The position numbers and the translations under genes are program-made. The notes under the pieces are model-generated. The model did not search any database, had not been told where the DNA came from, and saw only the letters and a program-made list of their open reading frames with translations. Below are positions 47,059 through 56,054 of a stretch of 64,000 nt of DNA, piece by piece; the stretch's first letter is position 1; every line of letters starts with the position of its first letter. Source of the DNA: Thermoanaerobaculia bacterium (GTDB lineage Bacteria > Acidobacteriota > Thermoanaerobaculia > Multivoradales > JAIOJS01); assembly GCA_030429235.1 (NCBI GenBank), contig JAUIDB010000012.1:62001-126000 (forward strand). The letters are read 5' to 3'.

Positions 47059-49395
47059 CTAACGAGCTACCCGCTCGACCCGCAGCACCTGCGGGTCGGT
47101 CCAGGAGAGGGCCACGCCACCGTCGCGGTCGGTACGGACGATCCGAACCCCACGATTCTCCAGACGATCGAGTACTTCGGGAGCCGGATGACCGTAACGA
47201 TTGTCCGAGCCCACCGAGATCAGCGCCACCCTCGGCGCCACCGCGTACAGCCATCCTGGAGCCGACGAACTGCGCGAACCGTGGTGCGCCACCTTGAGCA
47301 GGTCGCAACGCAACGACGCATCGCCCCAGTGGCGACGGAGCCGCTGTTCGGTCCGCTGATCGATGTCTCCCGTGAGCAGGACACAGCGGCCGTTGGCGGT
47401 GGCGCGCAGCACCAACGACCGGGCGTTCGGATCCGCTCCGCCACCCTCGACGGGTCCCAACGTCTCGAGGCGCCAGACTCCCAGGGTGTCTCGATCTCCC
47501 ACCTGGAAGATGTCGAGCTCGGTGCCGAGGTCCCGCAGGTCCCGTTCACACGACTCGGCCGCGCTGTCCCCAGGTCGAGCCAGCGCGATCCGTTCCAGCG
47601 GGAAGAATCGAGCCAACTCGGCGACACCACCACAGTGGTCTCGATCGCCGTGCGAGACCACCACGAGATCCAACTTCCGGACCCCCAACGCGGCCAGAGC
47701 CGGAGCTACGACCCGGGGACCGATGCCGGGTGTCCGCCACCCACCACCGTCGACCAGAATCGCCCTTCCCGCCGAGCGCAGCAGCAGCGAGTCTCCCTGG
47801 CCCACATCGAGCAGCTCCACCCGCGACGTACCAGCGGAAACCGGACGCTCCTGCCAGGCGACCCCCAGTCCGAGTACCACCAGCGCCCCCACAGGCAGAA
47901 GCGAACTCCGAGCCCGGTCCAGGCCTGGGAGAACGGACCAGGCGACGAACAACATCCAAGCCACGATCAGGGGCAGCCACGGCACCACGATCGCCCCTCC
48001 CACACCAGGCCCGAGCGTCAGCGTACCCAGCCATTGGCAGGGAGCCGCGCACAGGTCGAGCCACGGCCCCAGCAGGAGGTCTGCCCACGTCGGCGCCACC
48101 CACGCCACCGACACCCAGGCCAGGGACAGCACCACCGAGACGGCGGCCCAGGCGACCGCCAAGACGTTCCAGAGCCCGGCCAGCGGTGAGAACCAATGAA
48201 AGGAGCCCACGGTCCAGGGCAAGGTGGCGATCTGAGCTCCCCAGGAGGCCGCCAGAGTCCCCGTGATCGCTTGCCCCCAGCTCGGCAACCGACCCGATCG
48301 AGGCTCGATCCGCCGTCGAATGCCCGGACTCAGGAGGATGACCCCGGCCGTGGCAGCGACACTGAGCTGGAAACCGCGGCTCTCGATCAGACCCGGTTCG
48401 AGTGCCAACAGTACGATCGCGGCGACCGCCAGAGCGTTGGCGGGCAGGACCGGACGGCGCAACCCCGACGTGAGACCGACCACGGCCAGCATCGCCGCCG
48501 CCCGCTGGACCGAAGGCTGGGGGCCGATCGCCACCGAGTAGGCCAGGCCGAACGCCACGACACCCAGCAATCGGCACGGTCGCCGAAGGCGTACCAACAG
48601 GACCCCGCAGAACCCAGCCGCAAGCCCGAGGTGGAGGCCGCTGACCACCAGGAGGTGGCTCAATCCGAGAAGCCGGAAGGACTCCCTCCACTCGATCGGT
48701 ATCTGGTTGCGCTCGCCGAGGGCCAGCGCCCGAGCCAAACGAACTCCGGGCGACGGATCGACCGGGTCGCCCAACCGCTGGCGCCACCGCCCGGCCCAGC
48801 GCGACCAACGCCGCGGAGGATCGAGCACCTGCGCTAGCCGAGGGCTCTTGATCCAGAGCGACTCGCCCCCCACGAGGACTCGCACCCGGTTGCGGTAGAC
48901 CCGAGGTGGTCGCACGTACCCCAGGACCTCGAACCGACCTCCGCAGCGGGACCAGGATGGTTCGAGGGTCGGTACCCCCAGCCGGATCGGAACGTCCGAC
49001 GAGCGCCAGCCGCCATCCTGCTCGAACTCGTCAACCCGAGCCGCGGCCGACCAACCGTGCTCACTGCGCTGCCAGCAGCCCTGGACCAACGCTCGCACCC
49101 GGAGAGGACGATTCAGGTCGAGCTCGGAGCGCTCGGACAAGGGGCGACACGGTGCCCCCGACGGTCCGAGGCCCCCGGCCAGCCCGAAGAGCAGGACCCA
49201 GCCTGCCCAACGACGCCGGCTGGGTGCTTGCCAGGCCCAGAGCAGGCCCAGGACCACCAAACCCAGGAACGGGAACCGCGGGTCGACGATCGACGCCGAC
49301 CAGCAACCGGCCAGCCAGGGTACCGTGGCCTGCACCGCCGGCAGCCTGAAAGGCAACGGCAACTCCAGCCGCGGACGGCCAACCCGGGTCTCCAC
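47059..49395 (-). CDS. comEC: DNA uptake channel ComEC/Rec2
   Basis: A 778-residue polytopic protein that moves single-stranded DNA across the inner membrane during natural transformation. The N-terminal part has DUF4131-like helices, an OB-fold (LRVRALVQGCWQRSEHGWSA) and the Competence domain (ESFRLLGLSHLLVVSGLHLG, ATAGVILLSPGI). The C-terminal metallo-beta-lactamase domain begins VELLDVGQGDSLLLRSAGRA, with metal motif SHGDRDHCGG and KVAHHGSRSS. Length is complete. No other com genes are in the window, so competence itself cannot be judged. Confidence 0.95.
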   Translation of the reverse strand: METRVGRPRLELPLPFRLPAVQATVPWLAGCWSASIVDPRFPFLGLVVLGLLWAWQAPSRRRWAGWVLLFGLAGGLGPSGAPCRPLSERSELDLNRPLRVRALVQGCWQRSEHGWSAAARVDEFEQDGGWRSSDVPIRLGVPTLEPSWSRCGGRFEVLGYVRPPRVYRNRVRVLVGGESLWIKSPRLAQVLDPPRRWSRWAGRWRQRLGDPVDPSPGVRLARALALGERNQIPIEWRESFRLLGLSHLLVVSGLHLGLAAGFCGVLLVRLRRPCRLLGVVAFGLAYSVAIGPQPSVQRAAAMLAVVGLTSGLRRPVLPANALAVAAIVLLALEPGLIESRGFQLSVAATAGVILLSPGIRRRIEPRSGRLPSWGQAITGTLAASWGAQIATLPWTVGSFHWFSPLAGLWNVLAVAWAAVSVVLSLAWVSVAWVAPTWADLLLGPWLDLCAAPCQWLGTLTLGPGVGGAIVVPWLPLIVAWMLFVAWSVLPGLDRARSSLLPVGALVVLGLGVAWQERPVSAGTSRVELLDVGQGDSLLLRSAGRAILVDGGGWRTPGIGPRVVAPALAALGVRKLDLVVVSHGDRDHCGGVAELARFFPLERIALARPGDSAAESCERDLRDLGTELDIFQVGDRDTLGVWRLETLGPVEGGGADPNARSLVLRATANGRCVLLTGDIDQRTEQRLRRHWGDASLRCDLLKVAHHGSRSSSAPGWLYAVAPRVALISVGSDNRYGHPAPEVLDRLENRGVRIVRTDRDGGVALSWTDPQVLRVERVAR

Positions 49396-49474
49396 GCAGC
49401 CCGGTACGCCAACGCACAGCGTTTCCTTACGGGCTGACCGCGGGAGGACCCCTTACGAAACCGTCGGGAGGCCG

Positions 49475-50170
49475 TCAGGTCAACAGGGACAGCCGAGGGA
49501 CCGAGCCAAGGCGGCGCAGGTGTTGACGACGCAACCGCTGTCGCAGGCGATCGAGTTCTCTCGCTGTGAACCGATCGCGAACTCGCTGCAGCGCCCCCTC
49601 GACGGTCGACTCCAACTCAGCGAGTGCGGGCGCCGGGAGAGCGGCCTCCACCTCGGCGAGGAGCTCGTCGTCGAGCCGAGCCAACGTCTCTTCGATCTCG
49701 GACTCCGACAGGGACGCCAGTTGAACGAGGTCCCGACGCCACTGTTCCACGTCGAGCAGGGCCGCGGGCAGGGCCCCGCCAAGGGCCTCCAGCCGCTGGC
49801 GGGTGGTCGGTTCGCCACCGCTCGCCAACTCCACTGATTCACGAGCCGAGTTCGCTTTCGGCGCGCGCGCCGCCGGACCCTGTATCTCCTGCAGTTCCCG
49901 CCAGGCCCGCTCCACCGCCCCCGCACACCAGGCGAGGCCGTTGATCCGGTCGACCGAACCCTCGTGGTCCGGTCGACCGATGCGTTCGGCGCGACGGGCA
50001 AAGACTTCACGGATCGTGGACTCCACCAGAAGCAACGGTATGCCCTGTTCGTACCAACGGCGAATCTGACGCCAATCGGCCGGTGAGAGCAGGAACGGTG
50101 CTCCGCGCAGCTCGACGAAGAGGCCCTCCACCGCCTGTACGTAGTCGCGTCTTGGACTCGAGCTGTTCAC
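49475..50170 (-). CDS. Hypothetical helical protein between coaX and comEC
   Basis: A 231-residue soluble protein with no signal, membrane helix or cysteine-based metal site. Residues about 8-70 (FVELRGAPFLLSPADWRQIR, RWYEQGIPLLLVESTIREVF) look like a compact helical, possibly DNA-binding, module. The C-terminal half is helical and charged, ending in a basic stretch (LDRLRQRLRRQHLRRLG). I do not recognise the family. It is 7 bases downstream of coaX and in the same direction as comEC (79 bases on), so it is probably in the valS-birA-coaX operon. Confidence 0.75.
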   Translation of the reverse strand: MNSSSPRRDYVQAVEGLFVELRGAPFLLSPADWRQIRRWYEQGIPLLLVESTIREVFARRAERIGRPDHEGSVDRINGLAWCAGAVERAWRELQEIQGPAARAPKANSARESVELASGGEPTTRQRLEALGGALPAALLDVEQWRRDLVQLASLSESEIEETLARLDDELLAEVEAALPAPALAELESTVEGALQRVRDRFTARELDRLRQRLRRQHLRRLGSVPRLSLLT

Positions 50171-50177
50171 CGTCGAG

Positions 50178-50975
50178 TCAGCGGTTGAGCTGATGGATCT
50201 GCTGCAGGCCGATCAAGGTCAACTGACCGTTGACCGTATTGATGTGCTGCGACCCGGCCGCGATCAGTGGCGCCAGTCCTCCGGTGGCCACCACCCGTTC
50301 GAGTCCGTCGACCTCGCGCCGAAGACGCTGCAGGATGCCGTCGACCAGTCCGATGTACCCGTAGTAGATGCCGGACTGCATGGCCCCCACCGTCGAGCGT
50401 CCGATGAGGCGGTCGGGGCGCCGAATGTCGACGCGGGAGAGCCTCGAGGCGTGGGAGAACAGGGCTTCGGCCGAGATTCCGATCCCGGGCGCGATTAGCC
50501 CGCCAGCGTATTCCCCCGCGGAGTTGACGATGTCGAAGGTGGTGGCGGTGCCGAAGTCGACCACCACGACCGGAGCTCCGTAGAGATGGCGAGCCGCCAC
50601 CGCATTGACGACACGGTCTGCCCCGACCTCGGTCGGGTTGTCGATCGCGATCGGAAGTCCCGTGCGGACTCCCGGTTCGACGAACAGCGGCTCGCAGTCG
50701 AAGTATCGTCGCGCCAGGTTCTGGAGGGGAAAGTGTAGCGGCGGCACGACCGACGAGACCACCATGCTGCCCACCGACTCGGGATCGAGACCCGCCCGGG
50801 CAAACAGCGGCAGCAGGGTTCCTGCCCACTCGTCAGCCGTCCGGATCTCGGTCGAGAGCCGGAAGGTCAAGCCCAACTCGCCATCGTCGACGACTCCGAG
50901 CTCCAGATTGGTGTTGCCGACGTCGACCAACAGCAGTAGGTCGGCTGAGGATGCAGACGGTTGGGACTGGCTCAT
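50178..50975 (-). CDS. coaX: Type III pantothenate kinase
   Basis: A 265-residue enzyme that phosphorylates pantothenate in the first step of CoA synthesis. P-loop-like DVGNTNLELGVV is in the ASKHA fold. PTEVGADRVVNAVAA and VVDFGTATTFDIVNSAGEYA are CoaX signatures, and GGLIAPGIGISAEALFSHAS and ATGGLAPLI follow. Its ATG overlaps the birA stop by four bases. CoA supply fits the acyl-CoA mutase genes nearby, but the neighbours birA and coaX are a common pair anyway. Confidence 0.95.
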   Translation of the reverse strand: MSQSQPSASSADLLLLVDVGNTNLELGVVDDGELGLTFRLSTEIRTADEWAGTLLPLFARAGLDPESVGSMVVSSVVPPLHFPLQNLARRYFDCEPLFVEPGVRTGLPIAIDNPTEVGADRVVNAVAARHLYGAPVVVVDFGTATTFDIVNSAGEYAGGLIAPGIGISAEALFSHASRLSRVDIRRPDRLIGRSTVGAMQSGIYYGYIGLVDGILQRLRREVDGLERVVATGGLAPLIAAGSQHINTVNGQLTLIGLQQIHQLNR

Positions 50976-51778
50976 GTCTCGATGATCTCCCCCGATCGGA
51001 TCGTCTCGATTCTTCCCTCACAGAGCACCTGAAGCGAACCCAGCGGATCGAAGCCGACGAAGTCGCCGGTCAGCTCCCGCTGGGCCACCCGGCAGCGGAT
51101 CTGGTCTCCAGGCCGATAGATCGACCGCTCGGCATAGTCTCTCACGACCTCGGGACCGGGAGGTTCCTGCAGCTCGGCCCACAACCGCTCGATCAAACGA
51201 GCGGCCAGGACGCCGAGCTTGGGAAGCCCGTGGTCGCTGCACTGCAACCGTAGTGAGGTCGCCCGGGCCAACGGCAACTGCTCTTCCGCATGACCGTGGT
51301 TGAGGCCGAACCCAACCACCGCCCAGCCGCTGGTACTCCCCGCGACCCCACCGGCCTCGATGAGCACACCGCCGATCTTGCGACCGCCCACCAGGAGGTC
51401 GTTGGGCCAGTCCAACCGACAGCGGATCGGGAGATAGGGGTCCAGCGATTCCGCCAGAACGAGCGGTACCAGCACCGGGAGACTCTGCAGTCGCGCCGGG
51501 TCGCTCCAGGTACAGAGAATCGAGACGTACACCCCAAGCCCGGCACTGCTTTCCCAGCTGCGTCCCTGACGGCCCCGGCCTGCGCTCTGATCCCAGGCCA
51601 CGAAGGCCGTCGGAGCGAGCGGTATCTCGTCGCGAGCCAGCTCTCGCGCGACCTGCCCGGCCAGGCGGTTTGTCGAGTCGACCCTACGCAGGATCGCGGC
51701 GTCGATCGACCAGAAACGGGAGTCCAGGTCGCGACAGAACTCCTCGAAACCAGCCCGGGGCAGCGAGCGCAGCGTCAA
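50972..51778 (-). CDS. birA: Biotin-[acetyl-CoA-carboxylase] ligase (no HTH domain)
   Basis: About 268 residues. The ORF-track start lies inside valS; I prefer the TTG placed immediately after the valS stop (LTLRSLPRAGFEEFCRDLDS), though this is uncertain. Catalytic motifs are SAGRGRQGRSWES for biotinyl-AMP binding and RLDWPNDLLVGGRKIGGVLI. The C-terminal SH3-like domain is present (PGDQIRCRVAQRELTGDFVG). There is no N-terminal winged helix, so it should act only as a ligase and not as the biotin operon repressor. Confidence 0.92.
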   Translation of the reverse strand: MTLRSLPRAGFEEFCRDLDSRFWSIDAAILRRVDSTNRLAGQVARELARDEIPLAPTAFVAWDQSAGRGRQGRSWESSAGLGVYVSILCTWSDPARLQSLPVLVPLVLAESLDPYLPIRCRLDWPNDLLVGGRKIGGVLIEAGGVAGSTSGWAVVGFGLNHGHAEEQLPLARATSLRLQCSDHGLPKLGVLAARLIERLWAELQEPPGPEVVRDYAERSIYRPGDQIRCRVAQRELTGDFVGFDPLGSLQVLCEGRIETIRSGEIIET

Positions 51779-51779
51779 C

Positions 51780-54398
51780 TCAGCCCTGCAGACCCTGACG
51801 CAACTGCGACCGCCGCTGTTGCATCTGATCCAGAGTGGCACGCTGCTTCTCGACCACTTCCGCGGGAGCCCGAGACACGAAGGCCTCGTTGCTCAACCGG
51901 CCCTCGGCCGCCGCGATCAGTCCGGTGAGCTTCTCGATCTCGGCTTCCAGGCGCTGGCGCTCGGCCGCATCGAGTTCCACTGCCCCCGCCAGCACTCCGA
52001 GGGCGACGCCCTCGACCAGATCTTGCGTCGCTCCGTCCGGTGCCACCTCGAAGCGGATCTCCTCGATCCGCAGCAGGAACTGCAACAGTGGTTGCTGCTC
52101 GCGCAGAAACGAGTCGAGTTCTGCCGACTCGGCGCTCAGCGAGAGCGTGACCGTTGCCTTGGCCGGGATCTCCATCTCGGCCCGCAAGGCCCGAACCCGG
52201 GTCACCACGGCCATCAGCGCAGTCATCTGGGCTTCCGCTTCGGCATCGAGCCAGGCGTCGAGCCCGGTGGGATAGCTCGCGCGAGCGATCGTTTCGGGAT
52301 GGATCACTTCGTGGCCCGGCAGCCGTTGCCAGAGCTCTTCGGTGAGGTGCGGCATCACGGGATGCAGCAACCGAAGGCTGCGGTCGAGCACACTGAGTAG
52401 CACCTCGCCCGAACGAGGGCGCTCGACCGTCCCCGCAAAGGCGGGCTTAGAGAGTTCGATATACCAGTCGCACAACTCTCCCCAGAAGAAGTGGTAGAGC
52501 CGGTTGCAAGCCTCGTCGAAGCGATAGGTCTCCAGAAAACCGTCCACTTCCTCCGCCGTCCGAGCGAGACGAGAGAGGATCCAGCGCTCGGGAACGGCCA
52601 AGTCGCGAGGCTCGATCTCCTCCTGCACCTGGGCGTCTCCGACCTTCGACAGTGAGAATCGGGTGGCGTTCCACAACTTGTTGCCAAAGGCCCGGTAGCC
52701 GGCCATGCGTTGCGGGTCCATGGGGATGTCGCGTCCCGGGCTGTCGAGCGCCGCCAGGGTGAAGCGGATGGCGTCGGCACCGTACTCTTCGACCAATTCC
52801 AGCGGGTCCAGGGTGTTGCCCTTGGTCTTCGACATCTTCTGGCCCTGAGCGTCCCGTACCAGGCCGGTCAGGTGAACCGACTGAAAGGGCTCTGCATCCG
52901 TGAACTCGAGTCCCATCATGACCATCCGCGCGACCCAGAAGAAGAGGATGTCGTGTCCGGTAACCAGAACATCCGTGGGATAGAACTTGGCCAGGTCGGG
53001 ATTCTCGTCGGGCCACCCCAAGGTCGAGAACGGCCACAGTCCCGAAGAGAACCAGGTATCCAGAACGTCGGGATCCTGCGTCAGCTGATCGGTACCCGCT
53101 AGCTCCTCGGCTTCCGCGCGATCGTGCGCCACGAAACACTCCCCGTCCGAGGTGTACCAGGCGGGGATCTGATGACCCCACCAGAGTTGTCGGGAGATGC
53201 ACCAGGGCTTGATGTTTCCGAGCCAGTGCTCCCAGGTCTTGACCCAGGTATCCGGAACCAGCTGTAGGCGTCCCTCTCGCACCGACTCGAGAGCCCGTCC
53301 GGCCATCTCGTCGACGTCGCAGAACCACTGCGTCGAAACCAGCGGTTCGATCGCCTCTCCACTGCGCTGGCTGTGACCGACATTGTGGACGTGCTCTTCG
53401 ACCTCGACCAGGTAGCCGCCGTCGCGCAGTTGCTCGACCACCTGCCGTCGGGCTTCGAACCGGTCGAGACCAGCGAAGGCCTCCCCGGCCGCCTCGGTCA
53501 TCTTCCCCCGACGGTCGATGACCTGAATCGACGGCAAGCCGTGCCGCTGCCCCATCTCGAAGTCGTTGGGATCGTGGAACGGTGTGATCTTCACCAGACC
53601 CGTACCGAACTCCGGCTCGACCAACCGGTCGGCGACGAAGGGCAGAGTCCGGCCCACCAACGGGAGCACTGCCCGCCGCTCGAGTAGATGCTGGTAGCGC
53701 TCGTCCTCGGGATGGAGGGCGATGCCAGTGTCGCCGAGCATCGTCTCGGGACGCGTGGTGGCGACCACGATCCGCTCGTCCGAACCCTCGATCGGGTAGG
53801 CGATGTGGTAGAGCCGTCCCGGCACCGTCTTCATCTCGACCTCGAGGTCTGAGATCGCGGTATCGAGCACCGGCGACCAGTTCACCATGTACTCGCCGCG
53901 CCGGATCTTCCCCTTGCGATAGAGCCGTACGAACGCTTCACGGACCGCTCGCGACAGCCCGTCGTCGAGGGTGAACCGCTCGCGCGACCAGTCGCAACTG
54001 GCGCCGAGCTTCTGGAGCTGGACCCGGATGTTGTCCTGATACTCCTCCTTCCACGCCCACATGCGCTCCAGAAATCGCTCACGGCCGAGTTCCTGCCGGG
54101 TCAATCCTTCCTGCTCCAGAGAACGCTCCACCATCAACTGGGTTGCGATCCCGGCATGGTCGGTTCCCGGCAACCAGAGGGCCTCGCGGCCCTGCATCCG
54201 TCGCCACCGCACCAACAGGTCTTGCAGAGTGGACTGCAAGGCGTGGCCCATGTGGAGCTTCCCGGTCACGTTGGGAGGCGGAATCATGATGCAGTAGGAC
54301 GCGGCCGGCGATGACGGATCGACCTCGAAGTACCCCTGGGCAGCCCAGTGGTCTTGCCACTTCTTCTCGTAGTTGGCGGGATTGAAGTGCTTGTCCAT
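51780..54398 (-). CDS. valS: Valyl-tRNA synthetase
   Basis: An 872-residue class I synthetase. I start it at [20 protein letters not shown]; the ORF track adds 13 codons. The HIGH motif is HMGHAL in [18 protein letters not shown] near residue 49, and [12 protein letters not shown] is near residue 521. The CP1 editing domain and anticodon-binding domain are in place. The C-terminal coiled-coil arm ([20 protein letters not shown]) is typical of ValS. The 232-base upstream gap shows no T-box. Confidence 0.97.
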   Translation of the reverse strand: MDKHFNPANYEKKWQDHWAAQGYFEVDPSSPAASYCIMIPPPNVTGKLHMGHALQSTLQDLLVRWRRMQGREALWLPGTDHAGIATQLMVERSLEQEGLTRQELGRERFLERMWAWKEEYQDNIRVQLQKLGASCDWSRERFTLDDGLSRAVREAFVRLYRKGKIRRGEYMVNWSPVLDTAISDLEVEMKTVPGRLYHIAYPIEGSDERIVVATTRPETMLGDTGIALHPEDERYQHLLERRAVLPLVGRTLPFVADRLVEPEFGTGLVKITPFHDPNDFEMGQRHGLPSIQVIDRRGKMTEAAGEAFAGLDRFEARRQVVEQLRDGGYLVEVEEHVHNVGHSQRSGEAIEPLVSTQWFCDVDEMAGRALESVREGRLQLVPDTWVKTWEHWLGNIKPWCISRQLWWGHQIPAWYTSDGECFVAHDRAEAEELAGTDQLTQDPDVLDTWFSSGLWPFSTLGWPDENPDLAKFYPTDVLVTGHDILFFWVARMVMMGLEFTDAEPFQSVHLTGLVRDAQGQKMSKTKGNTLDPLELVEEYGADAIRFTLAALDSPGRDIPMDPQRMAGYRAFGNKLWNATRFSLSKVGDAQVQEEIEPRDLAVPERWILSRLARTAEEVDGFLETYRFDEACNRLYHFFWGELCDWYIELSKPAFAGTVERPRSGEVLLSVLDRSLRLLHPVMPHLTEELWQRLPGHEVIHPETIARASYPTGLDAWLDAEAEAQMTALMAVVTRVRALRAEMEIPAKATVTLSLSAESAELDSFLREQQPLLQFLLRIEEIRFEVAPDGATQDLVEGVALGVLAGAVELDAAERQRLEAEIEKLTGLIAAAEGRLSNEAFVSRAPAEVVEKQRATLDQMQQRRSQLRQGLQG

Positions 54399-54630
54399 GC
54401 TGATCAGATTCCAGACTGTGAGAGTGTCGGAGAACACTCGGTTGGCAGGTAGAGTGCGTCGTCGGCCTCGGAACGGCTCGCGCGGGACGCGCGGCTCGAG
54501 CCCCGACGCGTCCGACCTCGGGATCCCGGGCGGAGCACGAATCTACCCCAACTGCGGGGCGGGAGAAACTCTGGCCCGGTCGGCGAGTTGCAGCCCCCAC
54601 CGGGACGGGCGGCCTCGGAGCGCCCCTGGA

Positions 54631-55461
54631 CTACTCGATCTGGCGCTCGAGTTCCCGGATGCGGTCCTTGATGACCACCTCGGCCAGGTCGGGTACCACT
54701 TCCCAGGCGACCTCGCGCAGCGTCGTCTCGCCCAGCAGCTCCACCACTCGACGTGCCACTCGATCGACGTCCTCGGCCGACAGGTGCGCACCACCGTTGA
54801 CCGGTTCCTCGGCTTCCAGGCTCTCGCCACTGATCGCGGCGAAACGCTCGGAGATCGGGCTCGGGGCGGGAGCGGGCTCGGGAACCGCCTCCGGTTCGCT
54901 GCTCACGGCGGCAGCTGCCTCGCTCACTTCGGCCGCGGTGGCCGCTGGGAGTTCGACGGTGGCCCCGATGGTGTCGGTAGAAATCAGACCGTCGGCCTGC
55001 TCGACCTCGACCGGGTCGTCAGCGTGCTCTTCGGCGTCGACCCAAGGCGACGTCTCGATCTCGAACGCGTCGGAGGCAGCTTCCGGTTCGGAGGAACCGC
55101 CCGCTGCCGACTGCATCAACTCGGAGACTCGCTGCAGCAGCTCCTGTGAATCGAACGGCTTCTTGACCACGCCGTCGACCCCGGCCGCATCCGCCTCGTC
55201 CTGCTGGAAGGGCTCGAAGGTCCCGACCAGGAGCAACACCGGGAGAGCCATCTCCTTGGCTCGGCGGCAAACCTCGAATCCATCGGCGCCAGGCATGTGG
55301 AGATCGGTGATCACGAGGTCGGGGCCGAGATCGTCGAGGGCTCGTAGGGCATCGTCCCCATTGCTCACGGCGACCACTTCGTAGTCCTCGTCCATGAAGG
55401 TCAGTTCGACCACCTTCTGGATCGTCACACTGTCGTCGGCCAGCAGGATCGTCCTACCCAT
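54631..55461 (-). CDS. Response regulator (REC) with acidic linker and PopZ-like helical C-terminus
   Basis: A 276-residue protein. REC is at 1-120 (TILLADDSVTIQKVVELTFM; acceptor Asp in LVITDLHMPGADGF; Lys in GVVKKPFDSQEL). A long acidic, Ala/Glu-rich linker covers about 125-225. The end (VDRVARRVVELLGETTLREV, AWEVVPDLAEVVIKDRIREL) is a helical module resembling the C-terminal end of PopZ/DUF2497 proteins and of regulators common in Myxococcota and Acidobacteriota. No DNA-binding domain is visible, so output is likely by protein contact. A good promoter-like sequence lies just upstream. Confidence 0.87.
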   Translation of the reverse strand: MGRTILLADDSVTIQKVVELTFMDEDYEVVAVSNGDDALRALDDLGPDLVITDLHMPGADGFEVCRRAKEMALPVLLLVGTFEPFQQDEADAAGVDGVVKKPFDSQELLQRVSELMQSAAGGSSEPEAASDAFEIETSPWVDAEEHADDPVEVEQADGLISTDTIGATVELPAATAAEVSEAAAAVSSEPEAVPEPAPAPSPISERFAAISGESLEAEEPVNGGAHLSAEDVDRVARRVVELLGETTLREVAWEVVPDLAEVVIKDRIRELERQIE

Positions 55462-55484
55462 GAGTCCTCCATTCTCAGCCGGTT

Positions 55485-55513
55485 ACGCTAGCATCGGAGG
55501 ACAGGCGAGTCAA
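55485..55513 (-). promoter_or_regulatory. Sigma-70-like promoter of the response-regulator gene
   Basis: On the minus strand, TTGACT is followed by exactly 17 bases and TAGCGT. It lies 24-52 bases upstream of the response-regulator ATG. The -35 is five of six to consensus; the -10 is weaker. It is the best promoter match I found. Confidence 0.5.
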
Positions 55514-55516
55514 CTC

Positions 55517-55551
55517 GAAGAAAAATCTTTGCTGATCGAGGTTTGAATCAG
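55517..55551 (-). terminator. Weak terminator-like hairpin after the dinB-like gene
   Basis: On the minus strand CTGAT and ATCAG (5-bp stem, 10-base loop) are followed by CAAAGATTTTTCTTC. The position just after the dinB-like stop fits a terminator, but the stem is short and AT-rich. Confidence 0.3.
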
Positions 55552-55562
55552 TTTTCGGTGGC

Positions 55563-56054
55563 TCAATGGGCGGCGTAGAAGGCCATCAGATCGCTCATCG
55601 GTGGAGCGTAGCCGAGTTGGCGAAGCATGGTCGTCATCTGTCCGCGGTGGTAGCCCGAGTGCTGCACCATATGAGAGATCCCCTGCCAGAGGGGTGCGGC
55701 CAGAGTTTGACCGTGCGGATCGAACCACTGAACCTCGGAAGCCAGCTGCTGTTCGTTCAGTGACGCGAGGAAGAACTCGAGCCCCGAGCCGTGCTCGGCG
55801 AAACCAAACCGCAACGCCGCCAGGTCGGGGTACTCGTCACTGCCCGGCAGCCGCTCGAGCGGCGCTCCCAGGAACGCTGCCAGCCAGAACTGCTCGGCTC
55901 CCAGAATGTGGGACATGGTGCCGAGAAGCGAGCCGTGACTCGCGCCAGTATCGAGACTCAGGTGCTCGTGGTCGACGTCACCCAGGACCTCGAGATGCCG
56001 TCGATCCGCCCAGGCGGTGTAGGCGAGCAGGCTACGAGCCAGCTCCAGCATCAC
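55563..56054 (-). CDS. DinB-family putative metal-dependent protein
   Basis: A 163-residue four-helix-bundle protein of the DinB/YfiT superfamily. The metal-site histidines appear as His in MSHILGAEQFWLAAF and two in MVQHSGYHRGQMTTML (HxxxH). Family members include bacillithiol and mycothiol S-transferases, but most have unknown substrates. ATG (a second ATG follows immediately) overlaps the icmF stop, so it is co-translated with the mutase. Whether it protects or supports the B12 enzyme is speculation. Confidence 0.87.
   Translation of the reverse strand: MMLELARSLLAYTAWADRRHLEVLGDVDHEHLSLDTGASHGSLLGTMSHILGAEQFWLAAFLGAPLERLPGSDEYPDLAALRFGFAEHGSGLEFFLASLNEQQLASEVQWFDPHGQTLAAPLWQGISHMVQHSGYHRGQMTTMLRQLGYAPPMSDLMAFYAAH

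Noticed and set aside
54399-54630. T-box or other leader upstream of valS.
   Set aside because: No AGGGUGGNACCGCG-like motif or matching specifier loop could be found on the minus strand.
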